6,810 bases of DNA from an uncultured Arsenicibacter sp. (GTDB lineage: Bacteria > Bacteroidota > Bacteroidia > Cytophagales > Spirosomataceae), in assembly GCF_945952095.1 (NCBI RefSeq), contig NZ_CAMFHL010000323.1, forward strand, positions 1 to 6,810. The letters are read 5' to 3'. Shown here one piece after another: positions 1-6,810 of this stretch. Position 1 is the stretch's first letter, and every line of letters starts with the position of its first letter. Below the pieces are notes generated by a model. It had not been told where the DNA came from and ran no database searches. It saw only the letters and a program-made list of their open reading frames with translations. The translations under genes were made by a program, and so were the position numbers.

Positions 1-362
1 AGCCGACAAAATTTTCTTTGCCAAATGCTTGACTCGTTAACACAGTTCATGATAAAATCAAGGGCTGTATAGCGCAGGGCTTTCGTTGCATTTTCGAGTA
101 CGCCGTGGGCCGTGATAAAGATCAGCTGCGGCAACGGATGACCGGCTGCATCCAGCCGCGCCAGCACATCAAACGAGGTACCGCCCATAATCTGAATATC
201 GAGCAGTACAATATCGGGCTGCCGGCGCACCAGCAACGCATAGGCTTCGTCTACACTTCTTGCTTCACCGGCAAGCTGAAGGTGCGGATAATCCCTTTCC
301 AGAAAATACCGGATAACTTCCAGACTATCAATAGTATCTTCAACTACAGCAACAGTTTTCAT
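1..362 (-). CDS. Response regulator, N-terminal receiver domain (partial, runs off the left edge)
   Basis: Reading from the ATG at 362 toward base 1 gives 120 complete codons with no stop, beginning MKTVAVVEDTIDSLEVIRYF. This is a CheY-like receiver: acidic pocket E8/D9, phosphoacceptor D55 in the strand-loop VLLDIQ, and the conserved T84 in FITAHG. The start lies 27 bp downstream of the kinase stop on the same strand, so the two are almost certainly co-transcribed and D55 is probably phosphorylated by that kinase. The partner is a LytS-type kinase, so the missing output domain is probably a LytTR DNA-binding domain; this is inferred, not seen. No Shine-Dalgarno is visible, which is usual for Bacteroidota. 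Oddity: after DFI (residues 102-104) the expected x-Lys-Pro is replaced by M-N-C, and residues 111-120 do not resemble a receiver alpha-5 helix. The last ~17 residues may therefore be a contig-end artefact. Receiver identity is secure; subfamily is not. Confidence 0.88.
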   Translation of the reverse strand, partial: MKTVAVVEDTIDSLEVIRYFLERDYPHLQLAGEARSVDEAYALLVRRQPDIVLLDIQIMGGTSFDVLARLDAAGHPLPQLIFITAHGVLENATKALRYTALDFIMNCVNESSIWQRKFCR

Positions 363-389
363 GCGGATAACAGGTTAATACTATGCGAT

Positions 390-3300
390 TCATCGGTCTT
401 CACTCCGGGCAATGGTTATCGTCACAACCGTTCCGCCTGCCAGCCGGTCATCAGTCTGCACCTTAATGCTGTACCCCAGCAGGTTGAGCGTATCAACGCG
501 CTGCTGCACAAGCGTGGCCCCGAGCGAGCGGTAGGCTCTCTGCGAATACTGATGAATCTGCCGCATCTGTTCGCGGCCGATACCATCGTCTTCCACAATA
601 CAAACCAGGGTCTCACCGAGGCCGATAAACCGGATCCACAGATTACCGGGGCCTGTTTTATGGACCAGACCATGTTTGATTGCATTTTCGACAAACGGCT
701 GGATCAGCATTGGCGGTAGGGTTACCGTTTCCGGATTCAGCTTCCCGTCGAGGCTGCCGGCGTCGAAATGTACGGTAATTTTATCACGGTACAACAACTG
801 TTCGAAGCGCACATAGCTGCTGAGCAGATTCATTTCTTCGGCCAGCGTTATTTCCCGTTCGGCCAGGCGCTGGTTCCGCCGCCGGCTGCCGGTTACCGCC
901 GACGTGTTCAGAAAACTACGGACCAGGTTCGAAAACTCAACCAGCAGTCCGGCCGCTTCGTCAGGCTTATTTTTAAGAATCAGGTTTTGCAAAGGCACCA
1001 GCACATTGAACATAAAATGAGTATTAAGCTGGGCCTGTATGGTCTGAACGCTCAGAAACAGGCTTTCCTTTTCCCGTTCTCGCAGTTGCCGGTTTGCCAG
1101 ATTCACCTGTTGCCGCCCGCGGATAACAAACCAGAGCAGCAGGCCACCTGTCAGTAAAGCCCCGGCCAGAAGATACGGTATGATTTTCCGGAACACGGGC
1201 GTTTCATAAAATGCCATGTCTGCCCGGAAATGCAGGGCAGTCAGTTGTTCATGAACCTCATGGAGACCGCCCGTTCTCGCCTTTACCCGCAGTGTATGGG
1301 CCCCGCTGCCGTACTCATGAAGCTGAATAACCGGAGCCGTCTGCCAGTCTGACCACGGCTGGTCATCCAGCTGCCAGGCATACTGCGTCTGTGCCGGCCG
1401 GTTATCGCCCAGTACTTCCAGTTCTGCGGTAAGCCCATGCTGCCTGCCGGTAAGGGAAAACACGGTGTCGCCGTACGAAAACGGCAAACGCTGTCCGTTC
1501 AGCTTGCGGATTACCGGCAGCAGCGGTTCCGGACGCCGGCCAAAGCGTTTGGTGTCAATATAACACAGCACGGTTCCCGACGTGATCCAGGCCCTGCCTT
1601 GCCGGTCCTTATAAAATCCGGCCTGCCCGGGCTGAATACCCGGATACCCTGTCCGGTGATTCAGCAACTGTAAAACAACCTTCTTCTGCCGGTACCAGGT
1701 TGCCAGATCGAACAGAAAAACACCCCGGGTTTCCCCGATGGCCAGCACCGAGTCGGTCAGCATGCCGACAAATGCTGCCTTGCTGCGGAATGTTCCGGCG
1801 GCAATCCGGACAACCTGCCGTGTCGAACGGTCAATGTAGCCAAATCCGTCGCGTGTTGCCAGCCAGATGGTTCCGCGGGTATCTTCACACAGGTCGGTGA
1901 CGGCCATAGCCGGTTTTACGCCCTGCGTTTCCGTATAATTAACCACCTGCTGCGTGCCGAAGTGATACCGGGCCAGTCCCATTCCTGTACCCAGCCAGTA
2001 CACATCAGGCTCATTGGCGGCAATCGCACTAAGGCCGTACAGACAGGAGTGCAGCCCCTGCTTTGCCGTAATTTTCCGGATCAGCCGGCCTTGCCGGTAC
2101 ACCCGGAAGCCACCGGGCATCCCAACGAAAACGCGGTCTGTGCGGGGATCATGGTAACAAAACAGGGCGGTACCGTCTTCCGGACGGGTCAGAAAGTGAG
2201 CGTCCCTGCCATCGAACACCAACGGACCGGTTTCGTGAGGCAGATACAGCAAGCCGCTGTGATCCTGAACGGGATGGTAATAGTACCGGTCCCAGAGCGT
2301 CTGCTTATCGGGCCGGCCGGCCGACAAGGCGTTCCGGAGCCAGGGCGCCTGTAACGGACTGACCATTCCGTTGTCCTCGCCGGTCCGGCTATAGCGCTGC
2401 GGCGGCGTGCCGTAATTCAGCAGCCATATGTTGCCGTCCGGCCGTTCGGCGACACTCCAGACATAAGGCACCTGCTGCTCATCGAAATAGCGGAGTCCGT
2501 TGTCGAAGACTTCAACCAGCCCTTTATCGGTCCCGAAATACACTTTCCCGTTCCGGACAACCGGAGCCGTGTATGCCAGATTTCCGGGTGAACGGTGGAT
2601 GACGGTCACCGTCCGGCTCCCGCCCGAATACCGGAAAAAGGATCCGGAGGGGTTATCCAGGCAGTAAAAATCCCCTGAAAACGGCGCCAGCGCCTGTCCG
2701 GTGCCCCTGTTTATTGCCAGGAAAGGGACGGGTGTCTGTCCTGGTTCAGCAGTCAGGTACCGGGACGCTCCAAGCTGATTGGCCTCCCGCAGGATTACCT
2801 GCGTATACCCCTGCATCAGATGGGCCTGAAACCCCGCAGGCGGCGCATAATCGCTGATCCGGAAGCACCGGTTAGCGACAATAAAGTATAACCCTCCGGA
2901 TTCTGGCCCTGCGGTAAGCCATAACCGTTTCCCGGTTTTATCCCACCGCAGGCTTGTGACCACCAGCGAATCAACACCCGCCACGGTTTGAGCCGCCTTC
3001 CGGTAGGTACCGTGCTGAAACTGGTATAGCCGGTCTGAAGCCACAAACCAGATCCGGTCCTGATCGTCAATCTGTAGCGGGGTATTGTTTAGCGTCAGGT
3101 GATCCGGAAAGGGGAAGTGCTTAAACGAGGCTCCGTCAAACGAGGTAAGGCCCTCCCGGGTCATGATCCAGATGTGTTTTCGACTGTCCTCGCCGATGCC
3201 CTGTATATAGGCTGACCCGAGCGACAGGTCATGCCGGTCGAACTGCTCAAACTGATCGCCGTCAAATTTGGCCAGCCCGTCGGTCGTACCTAGCCAGAGA

Positions 3301-3446
3301 TAGCCTCTTGAGTCGAGCAGGCTGCTGGCAATCTGCATATTCGGCAGCCCCTCCCGCACCGTATAGTGCCTGACCGGATAGAGCTGCCCGAATGCGGGGG
3401 CACACCCAATCATCAGCAATAAGGCGATACGGCACAGATATTTCAT
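390..3446 (-). CDS. LytS-type sensor histidine kinase with two-component-regulator propeller sensor
   Basis: This is a 1018-residue membrane sensor kinase. I chose the ATG at 3446 because it begins a clear signal peptide (MKYLCRIALLLMIGCAPAFG, residues 1-20). The frame stays open to an ATG at 3584, but those extra 46 residues are polar and would bury the signal. Residues ~22-660 hold repeated propeller blades of the Reg_prop type, for example D45-SRGYLWLGTTDGL, EDSRKHIWIMTREGL and EDTRGTIWLATRDGF, probably two seven-bladed periplasmic propellers. A Y_Y_Y-type beta-sandwich follows (~665-740, YAWQLDDQPWSDW), then one transmembrane helix (~755-777) and a cytoplasmic His_kinase (PF06580-like) domain. 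H810 in LNTHFMFN is the predicted phosphorylation site. The ATPase domain has an N-box at 910-925 (LPPMLIQPFVENAIKH, N921) and a G-box VEDDGIG at 951-957. The usual Pro before Phe-adjacent His (NPHF) is Thr here (T809). It probably phosphorylates the regulator encoded 27 bp downstream. The ligand is unknown. Confidence 0.95.
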   Translation of the reverse strand: MKYLCRIALLLMIGCAPAFGQLYPVRHYTVREGLPNMQIASSLLDSRGYLWLGTTDGLAKFDGDQFEQFDRHDLSLGSAYIQGIGEDSRKHIWIMTREGLTSFDGASFKHFPFPDHLTLNNTPLQIDDQDRIWFVASDRLYQFQHGTYRKAAQTVAGVDSLVVTSLRWDKTGKRLWLTAGPESGGLYFIVANRCFRISDYAPPAGFQAHLMQGYTQVILREANQLGASRYLTAEPGQTPVPFLAINRGTGQALAPFSGDFYCLDNPSGSFFRYSGGSRTVTVIHRSPGNLAYTAPVVRNGKVYFGTDKGLVEVFDNGLRYFDEQQVPYVWSVAERPDGNIWLLNYGTPPQRYSRTGEDNGMVSPLQAPWLRNALSAGRPDKQTLWDRYYYHPVQDHSGLLYLPHETGPLVFDGRDAHFLTRPEDGTALFCYHDPRTDRVFVGMPGGFRVYRQGRLIRKITAKQGLHSCLYGLSAIAANEPDVYWLGTGMGLARYHFGTQQVVNYTETQGVKPAMAVTDLCEDTRGTIWLATRDGFGYIDRSTRQVVRIAAGTFRSKAAFVGMLTDSVLAIGETRGVFLFDLATWYRQKKVVLQLLNHRTGYPGIQPGQAGFYKDRQGRAWITSGTVLCYIDTKRFGRRPEPLLPVIRKLNGQRLPFSYGDTVFSLTGRQHGLTAELEVLGDNRPAQTQYAWQLDDQPWSDWQTAPVIQLHEYGSGAHTLRVKARTGGLHEVHEQLTALHFRADMAFYETPVFRKIIPYLLAGALLTGGLLLWFVIRGRQQVNLANRQLREREKESLFLSVQTIQAQLNTHFMFNVLVPLQNLILKNKPDEAAGLLVEFSNLVRSFLNTSAVTGSRRRNQRLAEREITLAEEMNLLSSYVRFEQLLYRDKITVHFDAGSLDGKLNPETVTLPPMLIQPFVENAIKHGLVHKTGPGNLWIRFIGLGETLVCIVEDDGIGREQMRQIHQYSQRAYRSLGATLVQQRVDTLNLLGYSIKVQTDDRLAGGTVVTITIARSEDR

Positions 3447-3650
3447 GTCCGGCAATCTACAGTTCAGGCTGCACTTTTTCCAGCATAAAATAACAAATGG
3501 TCCTGTTTTACGAACAAGTGTGCGTTTTCCTGACCTGCTCCCACTTACTGCTGTATACCGGTCTGCACCACGTCTATCGTGCAACCGCCGCTTAAATAGG
3601 TTTCCTGAACAACCTGCCGCAGACGTGCGTACTTACCCTAAAACAACGTT

Positions 3651-4388
3651 ATGAAAAAGACAATCGCACTACTATGCCTCTTATCCGGCCTGACCATGCC
3701 GACGTACGGCCAGTTCTTTGCCGATCTGGAGACGGGTCTGGTCCTTGGAACACCTTACAACACCATCCGCCGGCCTACCATGGGCGGCACCACCTTCGAT
3801 ATTGGCAAAGACCTGAAACCGGACGCAAAGCCTTTTTACCGGATCCGGCTGGGGTATACCATTGCTGACCGGCATACCATTTCGGTACTGTATGCGCCGC
3901 TGACCGTCACCTACAAGGGTGCCTTCAGCCAGCCGGTGCAGTTTAACGGGGAGTTTTTCCTGGCCAGCCAGCCGATTGAGGCAAAATACCGCTTTAACTC
4001 CTACCGGCTGACCTACCGCTATGATTTTATCCGTACCGACAAGCTCCGGCTGGGCCTCGGCCTCACGGCTAAAATCCGGGATGCCGATATCAACATCAGC
4101 GGTGATCAGCGTACGACAAATTTCAGCAATGTAGGCTTTGTTCCGCTGCTGAATTTTTATGCCGGATACCAGCTGGCCAACCAGTGGCACGCGGTGCTGG
4201 AAGGCGACGCACTGGGCTCGAAACAAGGCCGGGCAGAAGACATCTTTCTGGGTGCAACCTACACCATCAATCCTACAGTCAGTCTGAAAGCAGGTTACCG
4301 CGTGGTGGAGGGTGGTGCCAATGTTGATCAGATTTATAATTTCACCTGGATTAATTACGCGTCTATCGGCGCCCGTATAACGCTGTAA
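3651..4388 (+). CDS. Small outer-membrane beta-barrel protein
   Basis: A 245-residue protein. Residues 1-21 form a signal peptide (MKKTIALLCLLSGLTMPTYG, cleavage probably just before or after Q21), so it is exported. The mature part alternates polar and hydrophobic or aromatic residues in short segments with Tyr/Arg girdles, for example FYRIRLGYTI, HTISVLYAPLTVTY, YRLTYRYDFI, LRLGLGLTAKIR, FVPLLNFYAGYQL and VSLKAGYRVV. It ends in a final strand, WINYASIGARITL. This fits an 8- to 10-strand outer-membrane barrel of the broad OmpX/OmpW-like or 'outer membrane beta-barrel protein' class. No peptidoglycan-binding, TonB-box or plug motif is visible, so it is not a TonB-dependent receptor or an OmpA-type anchor. 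It is transcribed divergently from the kinase operon and followed by a strong terminator, so it is probably monocistronic. The start is the only ATG giving the signal peptide; no Shine-Dalgarno is seen. Specific function is unknown. Confidence 0.85.
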   Translation: MKKTIALLCLLSGLTMPTYGQFFADLETGLVLGTPYNTIRRPTMGGTTFDIGKDLKPDAKPFYRIRLGYTIADRHTISVLYAPLTVTYKGAFSQPVQFNGEFFLASQPIEAKYRFNSYRLTYRYDFIRTDKLRLGLGLTAKIRDADINISGDQRTTNFSNVGFVPLLNFYAGYQLANQWHAVLEGDALGSKQGRAEDIFLGATYTINPTVSLKAGYRVVEGGANVDQIYNFTWINYASIGARITL

Positions 4389-4405
4389 AGCGCTTTTTCA
4401 GGCTA

Positions 4406-4443
4406 AAAAAGCGGGCCGTCAGTAGAAACATGGCCCGCTTTTT
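4406..4443 (+). terminator. Rho-independent terminator after the beta-barrel gene
   Basis: A perfect 12-bp inverted repeat pairs 4406-4417 (AAAAAGCGGGCC) with 4432-4443 (GGCCCGCTTTTT) around a 14-nt loop. The seven-base G/C core is followed by a run of five T, the classical intrinsic terminator form. It begins 17 nt after the stop codon at 4386-4388. The A-tract/T-tract symmetry would also let it work on the minus strand, but no minus-strand gene ends here. It should insulate the surface-protein gene at 4635 from barrel-gene transcription. Confidence 0.9.
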
Positions 4444-4570
4444 GCGTTTCAATTATCATACTTACACATAAGTAAACAATACCATACGGCTTACTTTTTT
4501 TCCAACAATCTAAACAGCTTAAATTCACAATCCTTACCAAAGAGTTACTTATAACAATCATCTGCTTTTA

Positions 4571-4590
4571 ACCATTTTAAGCCAAATGGT
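4571..4590. promoter_or_regulatory. Inverted repeat in the leader of the surface-protein gene (possible operator)
   Basis: ACCATTT (4571-4577) and AAATGGT (4584-4590) form a perfect 7-bp inverted repeat with a 6-nt spacer, 44 bp before the ATG at 4635. The repeat sits in the AT-rich 4444-4634 leader, which otherwise shows no gene and no clear Bacteroidota promoter (TTG / TAnnTTTG). It could be a binding site for a dimeric regulator or a weak RNA hairpin. In AT-rich DNA a repeat this short can also arise by chance. Confidence 0.3.
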
Positions 4591-4634
4591 ATATTAATTG
4601 TCATTCATTAGAGCATAAAGTAAACACTGCTTTA

Positions 4635-6762
4635 ATGAAACGTTTATACTCAGCATTTCAGAAACTTTTTTTACTGGCGCTCTGCTACACTTTTCAGGCC
4701 GGACTTTACGCACAGGTTGTGCCCGATAACGTTTACTATATTCCGCTTCCGGAGCCTCAGCTGCAAACAGCCTTTAAAAACCTGACCACGAACCCTGCCA
4801 CAACAAACGTGATCAGCAATACTATTCTGGTAACGATCTCCATTGTCTCTACCAACAACAATACGGTGATCTATTATGACCACTGGGAGGATGGGTACCA
4901 GGCTAATTTTTCCGGCACCAAACAAAGCAGTACCCAGATCTGGGGCGACAATGACCCTTCCAACGGGATGCCTCCCGGGTATTCGGTTGATAAAATCAAC
5001 GCCGGTGACCGGATTAACCTCGTTAACAACGTTTCGCTTCCCCGCAGTACCAGCACCATCGTCTATGACGGCCGCGATAAAATTGCCTCTACCAAATACC
5101 TCTCCGTTACCCGGATCGGCGTGCCGACATCGCCGGGCTCGGTGCTTGGCTCATCCGTGGAAGTCTACGATACAACGGTGTACGACCGCGCTTTTCAGCT
5201 GCCGATCGGTGAAACGTCTGATCTGAACGCGGGTTCAACCTGCTGCTTGTTTGAATACACATCCATTTTTGTGATGGCCCGCGAAGATGCTACCACCATC
5301 GAAATTGATGCCAATGCCGATGGCACCTATGAAACAACGGCAACCCTGAACCAGGGCGAAAGCTATCACTTCAACGGCAGCAGTGCCGGCGATGTGGTGG
5401 CCGGCGCTGCTGTCCGGGCAAATAAACCGGTGCAGGTCGATCTGGTAACCGGTGACATCGGCGCTGCCTATGAATCGCGGACATTTGCCATGTATCCGAC
5501 GGCGCTCTGGGACAACTGCTACTATAACCCGGTCGGGCGAACGACGGTCAATGCCGACGTTAATGCCTTTATTTTTAACCCCGGCCCGGCTTCACTGACC
5601 ATCAACGCCCGCACCACCGGCGGTGTTTCCAGCTTTACGGTTGGCCCGAAAGCCACCTACCGCTACAATATGCCCGATAACTCCGGTGCTCACTTCTATA
5701 CAACTAACGAAAGCGACAAATTCTTTGCCGTAGGGGTACATGACGCTGACGTGACCGAGCAATCGACCTGGGACTGGGGTTTTTCGCTCCTGCCGGAAGT
5801 CTTTCTGACAACCGCCGCAGTCGTGGGCTACGGGCCGGGAACCTCTGATCCGGTCAGCAATACCGGTAATGGTAGTCCGGTCTGGGTACTGGCCATCAAC
5901 GCCACAACCGTCTATGCTGATTTCGACGGCGATCCGACCACCGGCCCGCTGACGGACCCCAACGGCGGGAAATATGATATAGCCTATCAGGTTGTTGCCG
6001 ATCAGTCGCTCCGGATTTATGATAACAACGACCGCGACCAGACCGGTATGCGCGTGTATACACTTGATGGTACGCTCATCGCCGTAGCCTGGGGTGAGGA
6101 TGCAGCTACGGCAGGTCCAGGTCTCCCCTACCTGGACCTTGGCACTACCGTTACCCCCGACCGCAAAATTATTGTGTCCAAACTCGCCACCATATCCGTG
6201 GATAACGGGCAGCCGGGCATCGTGGACCCCGGCGATGAGGTGACCTACCGGATTGTGGTGCAGAATGCGTCCCTGCGCTCCCGTAATGTGGTATCGATCA
6301 CGGATACAATCCCCGCGGGCTTTACGTATATTGCAAACAGTACGCGCCGCAACCGGACCACCGTTATCCCCGACCAGACCAGCCCCAATACGGTGTTCCC
6401 GCTGGATGAAACCGGTTATAATCTGGGGGACCTGATTCTGGCGCAACGGGATACGCTCTCATTCCGGGTAGTTGCCCAGCGCCCGCTGGTGGCTAATGCG
6501 ACCGTAACCAACCGTGTCACCTACAGTGATAACCTCAATGATCAGGTCAGCGGACAGGTAACGATTTCGATCAATCAGGCCTATCCGCCGGTGGCCAACC
6601 GCGAGGCTGTCACCACGCCGTTTAACACCAGTGTGAGCGTAAATGTGCTGGCCAACGACACCGACCGTGCTTTCCGGCCGGCCGCACTGACCAATGTCTC
6701 GGCACCGACGATTTTTACCCAACCTAAAAACGGGACGGCCACGCTGACCAACGGCGTGCTGG
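4635..6762 (+). CDS. Large secreted surface protein with DUF11 and Ig-like domains (3' end missing)
   Basis: Starts at the ATG at 4635 with a signal peptide ending ...FQAGLYAQ (~residues 1-27). Residues ~28-505 form a module distantly reminiscent of IgGFc-binding-type N-terminal regions. It carries distinctive blocks IYYDHWEDGY (79-88), WGDND (103-107) and YDGRDK (144-149). Three Asp-rich loops that could bind calcium occur at 225-230 (DANADG), 429-433 (DFDGD) and 463-468. Residues ~509-640 are a DUF11 repeat (GDEVTYRIVVQN, VSITDTIPAGFTYI, VTNRVTYSDN). From ~649 an Ig-like domain of the Big_9/cadherin-like kind begins (PPVANREAVTTPFNTSVSVN, then VLANDTD, then PKNGTATL). Such proteins are usually long and end in a type IX secretion or gliding-motility C-terminal domain; none is reached here. 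Genuine sequence stops at 6762, about residue 709. The frame continues 14-15 codons to a TAG at 6807-6809, but those codons are sequencing adapter. Likely cell-surface or adhesive role, inferred. Confidence 0.9.
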
Positions 6763-6810
6763 CTGTCTCTTATACACATCTGACGCTGCCGACGACTCCT
6801 TACGTGTAGA
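6763..6810. other. Illumina Nextera adapter contamination at the contig end
   Basis: Bases 6763-6781 are CTGTCTCTTATACACATCT, the 19-bp Tn5 mosaic end used in Nextera libraries. Bases 6782-6795 are GACGCTGCCGACGA, the reverse complement of the Read 1 adapter tail. Bases 6796-6803 are CTCCTTAC, whose reverse complement GTAAGGAG I recall as a standard Nextera i5 index (the S505/N505 type). Bases 6804-6810 (GTGTAGA) begin the reverse complement of the P5 adapter. The order and spacing match the library construct exactly, so this is not a natural transposon end. It makes the false protein end ...SYTHLTLPTTPYV and a false stop. Confidence 0.98.

Noticed and set aside
105..719. 204-codon plus-strand open frame across the kinase-regulator junction
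   Set aside because: It crosses two well-supported minus-strand genes and encodes no recognisable domain.
3428..3446. Lipobox in the kinase signal peptide (LMIGC)
   Set aside because: Met at -3 is atypical and a good signal peptidase I site (APAFG/Q) follows six residues later. With the transmembrane helix further on, lipidation is not needed to explain its location.
3447..3584. 46-residue N-terminal extension of the kinase to the ATG at 3584
   Set aside because: It is polar and basic and would place the signal peptide internally. The ATG at 3446 gives a normal exported N-terminus.
3597..3604. TAGGTTTC as a Bacteroidota -7 element (TAnnTTTG) for the barrel gene
   Set aside because: Seven of eight positions match, but there is no TTG at -33 spacing. 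Too weak to list as a promoter.
4492..4499. TACTTTTT as a -7 element for the surface-protein gene
   Set aside because: It lacks the final G, has no upstream TTG at suitable spacing, and lies about 135 bp from the start codon.
5592..6446. 284-codon minus-strand open frame
   Set aside because: Antisense to the surface-protein gene, with no signal peptide or recognisable motif. The plus-strand frame has clear domains, so this is a composition shadow.
6459..6779. Minus-strand open frame of 106 codons starting MCIRDS
   Set aside because: Its start codon and first residues are encoded by the Nextera mosaic end, and the rest is antisense to the DUF11/Ig-like coding region.
6763..6781. Tn5-type 19-bp transposon end that could mark a mobile element
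   Set aside because: It is followed directly by the Read 1 tail, an i5 index and P5 adapter, so it is library adapter and not a natural element.

Overview
The window looks like chromosomal DNA from a Bacteroidota bacterium, most likely a Cytophagales/Spirosoma-type organism. This is an inference from four things: a LytS-type kinase with a large two-component-regulator propeller sensor, signal peptides ending in a Gly-Gln or Ala-Gln junction, start codons without clear Shine-Dalgarno sequences, and a large DUF11/Ig-like surface protein. It also looks like a whole short draft-assembly contig, because the right end runs straight into Illumina Nextera adapter.

Layout: the left half is a minus-strand two-component pair. 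A 1018-residue sensor kinase (390-3446) is followed after 27 bp by the start of a response regulator (362 down to the left edge, incomplete). A 204-bp divergent intergenic region separates the kinase from a plus-strand gene for a small outer-membrane beta-barrel protein (3651-4388), which ends at a strong intrinsic terminator (4406-4443). After an AT-rich leader comes a plus-strand gene for a large secreted multidomain surface protein (from 4635). Only about 709 residues are present: a signal peptide, a roughly 480-residue N-terminal module, a DUF11 domain and the start of an Ig-like domain.

The last 48 bases (6763-6810) are not biological. They are the Tn5 mosaic end, the Nextera Read 1 tail, an i5 index and the start of the P5 adapter. 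The stop codon that seems to close the surface-protein gene lies in this adapter, so the true gene is truncated by the contig end. The first ~50 bases are also suspect: the receiver domain loses its family-typical Lys-Pro motif there and the sequence becomes AT-rich.

How the genes work together: the kinase probably senses an extracytoplasmic signal through its propeller and phosphorylates the adjacent regulator. Whether that regulator controls the divergent barrel gene or the surface protein cannot be read from the sequence. I see no RNA gene, CRISPR array, insertion sequence or convincing new system here.
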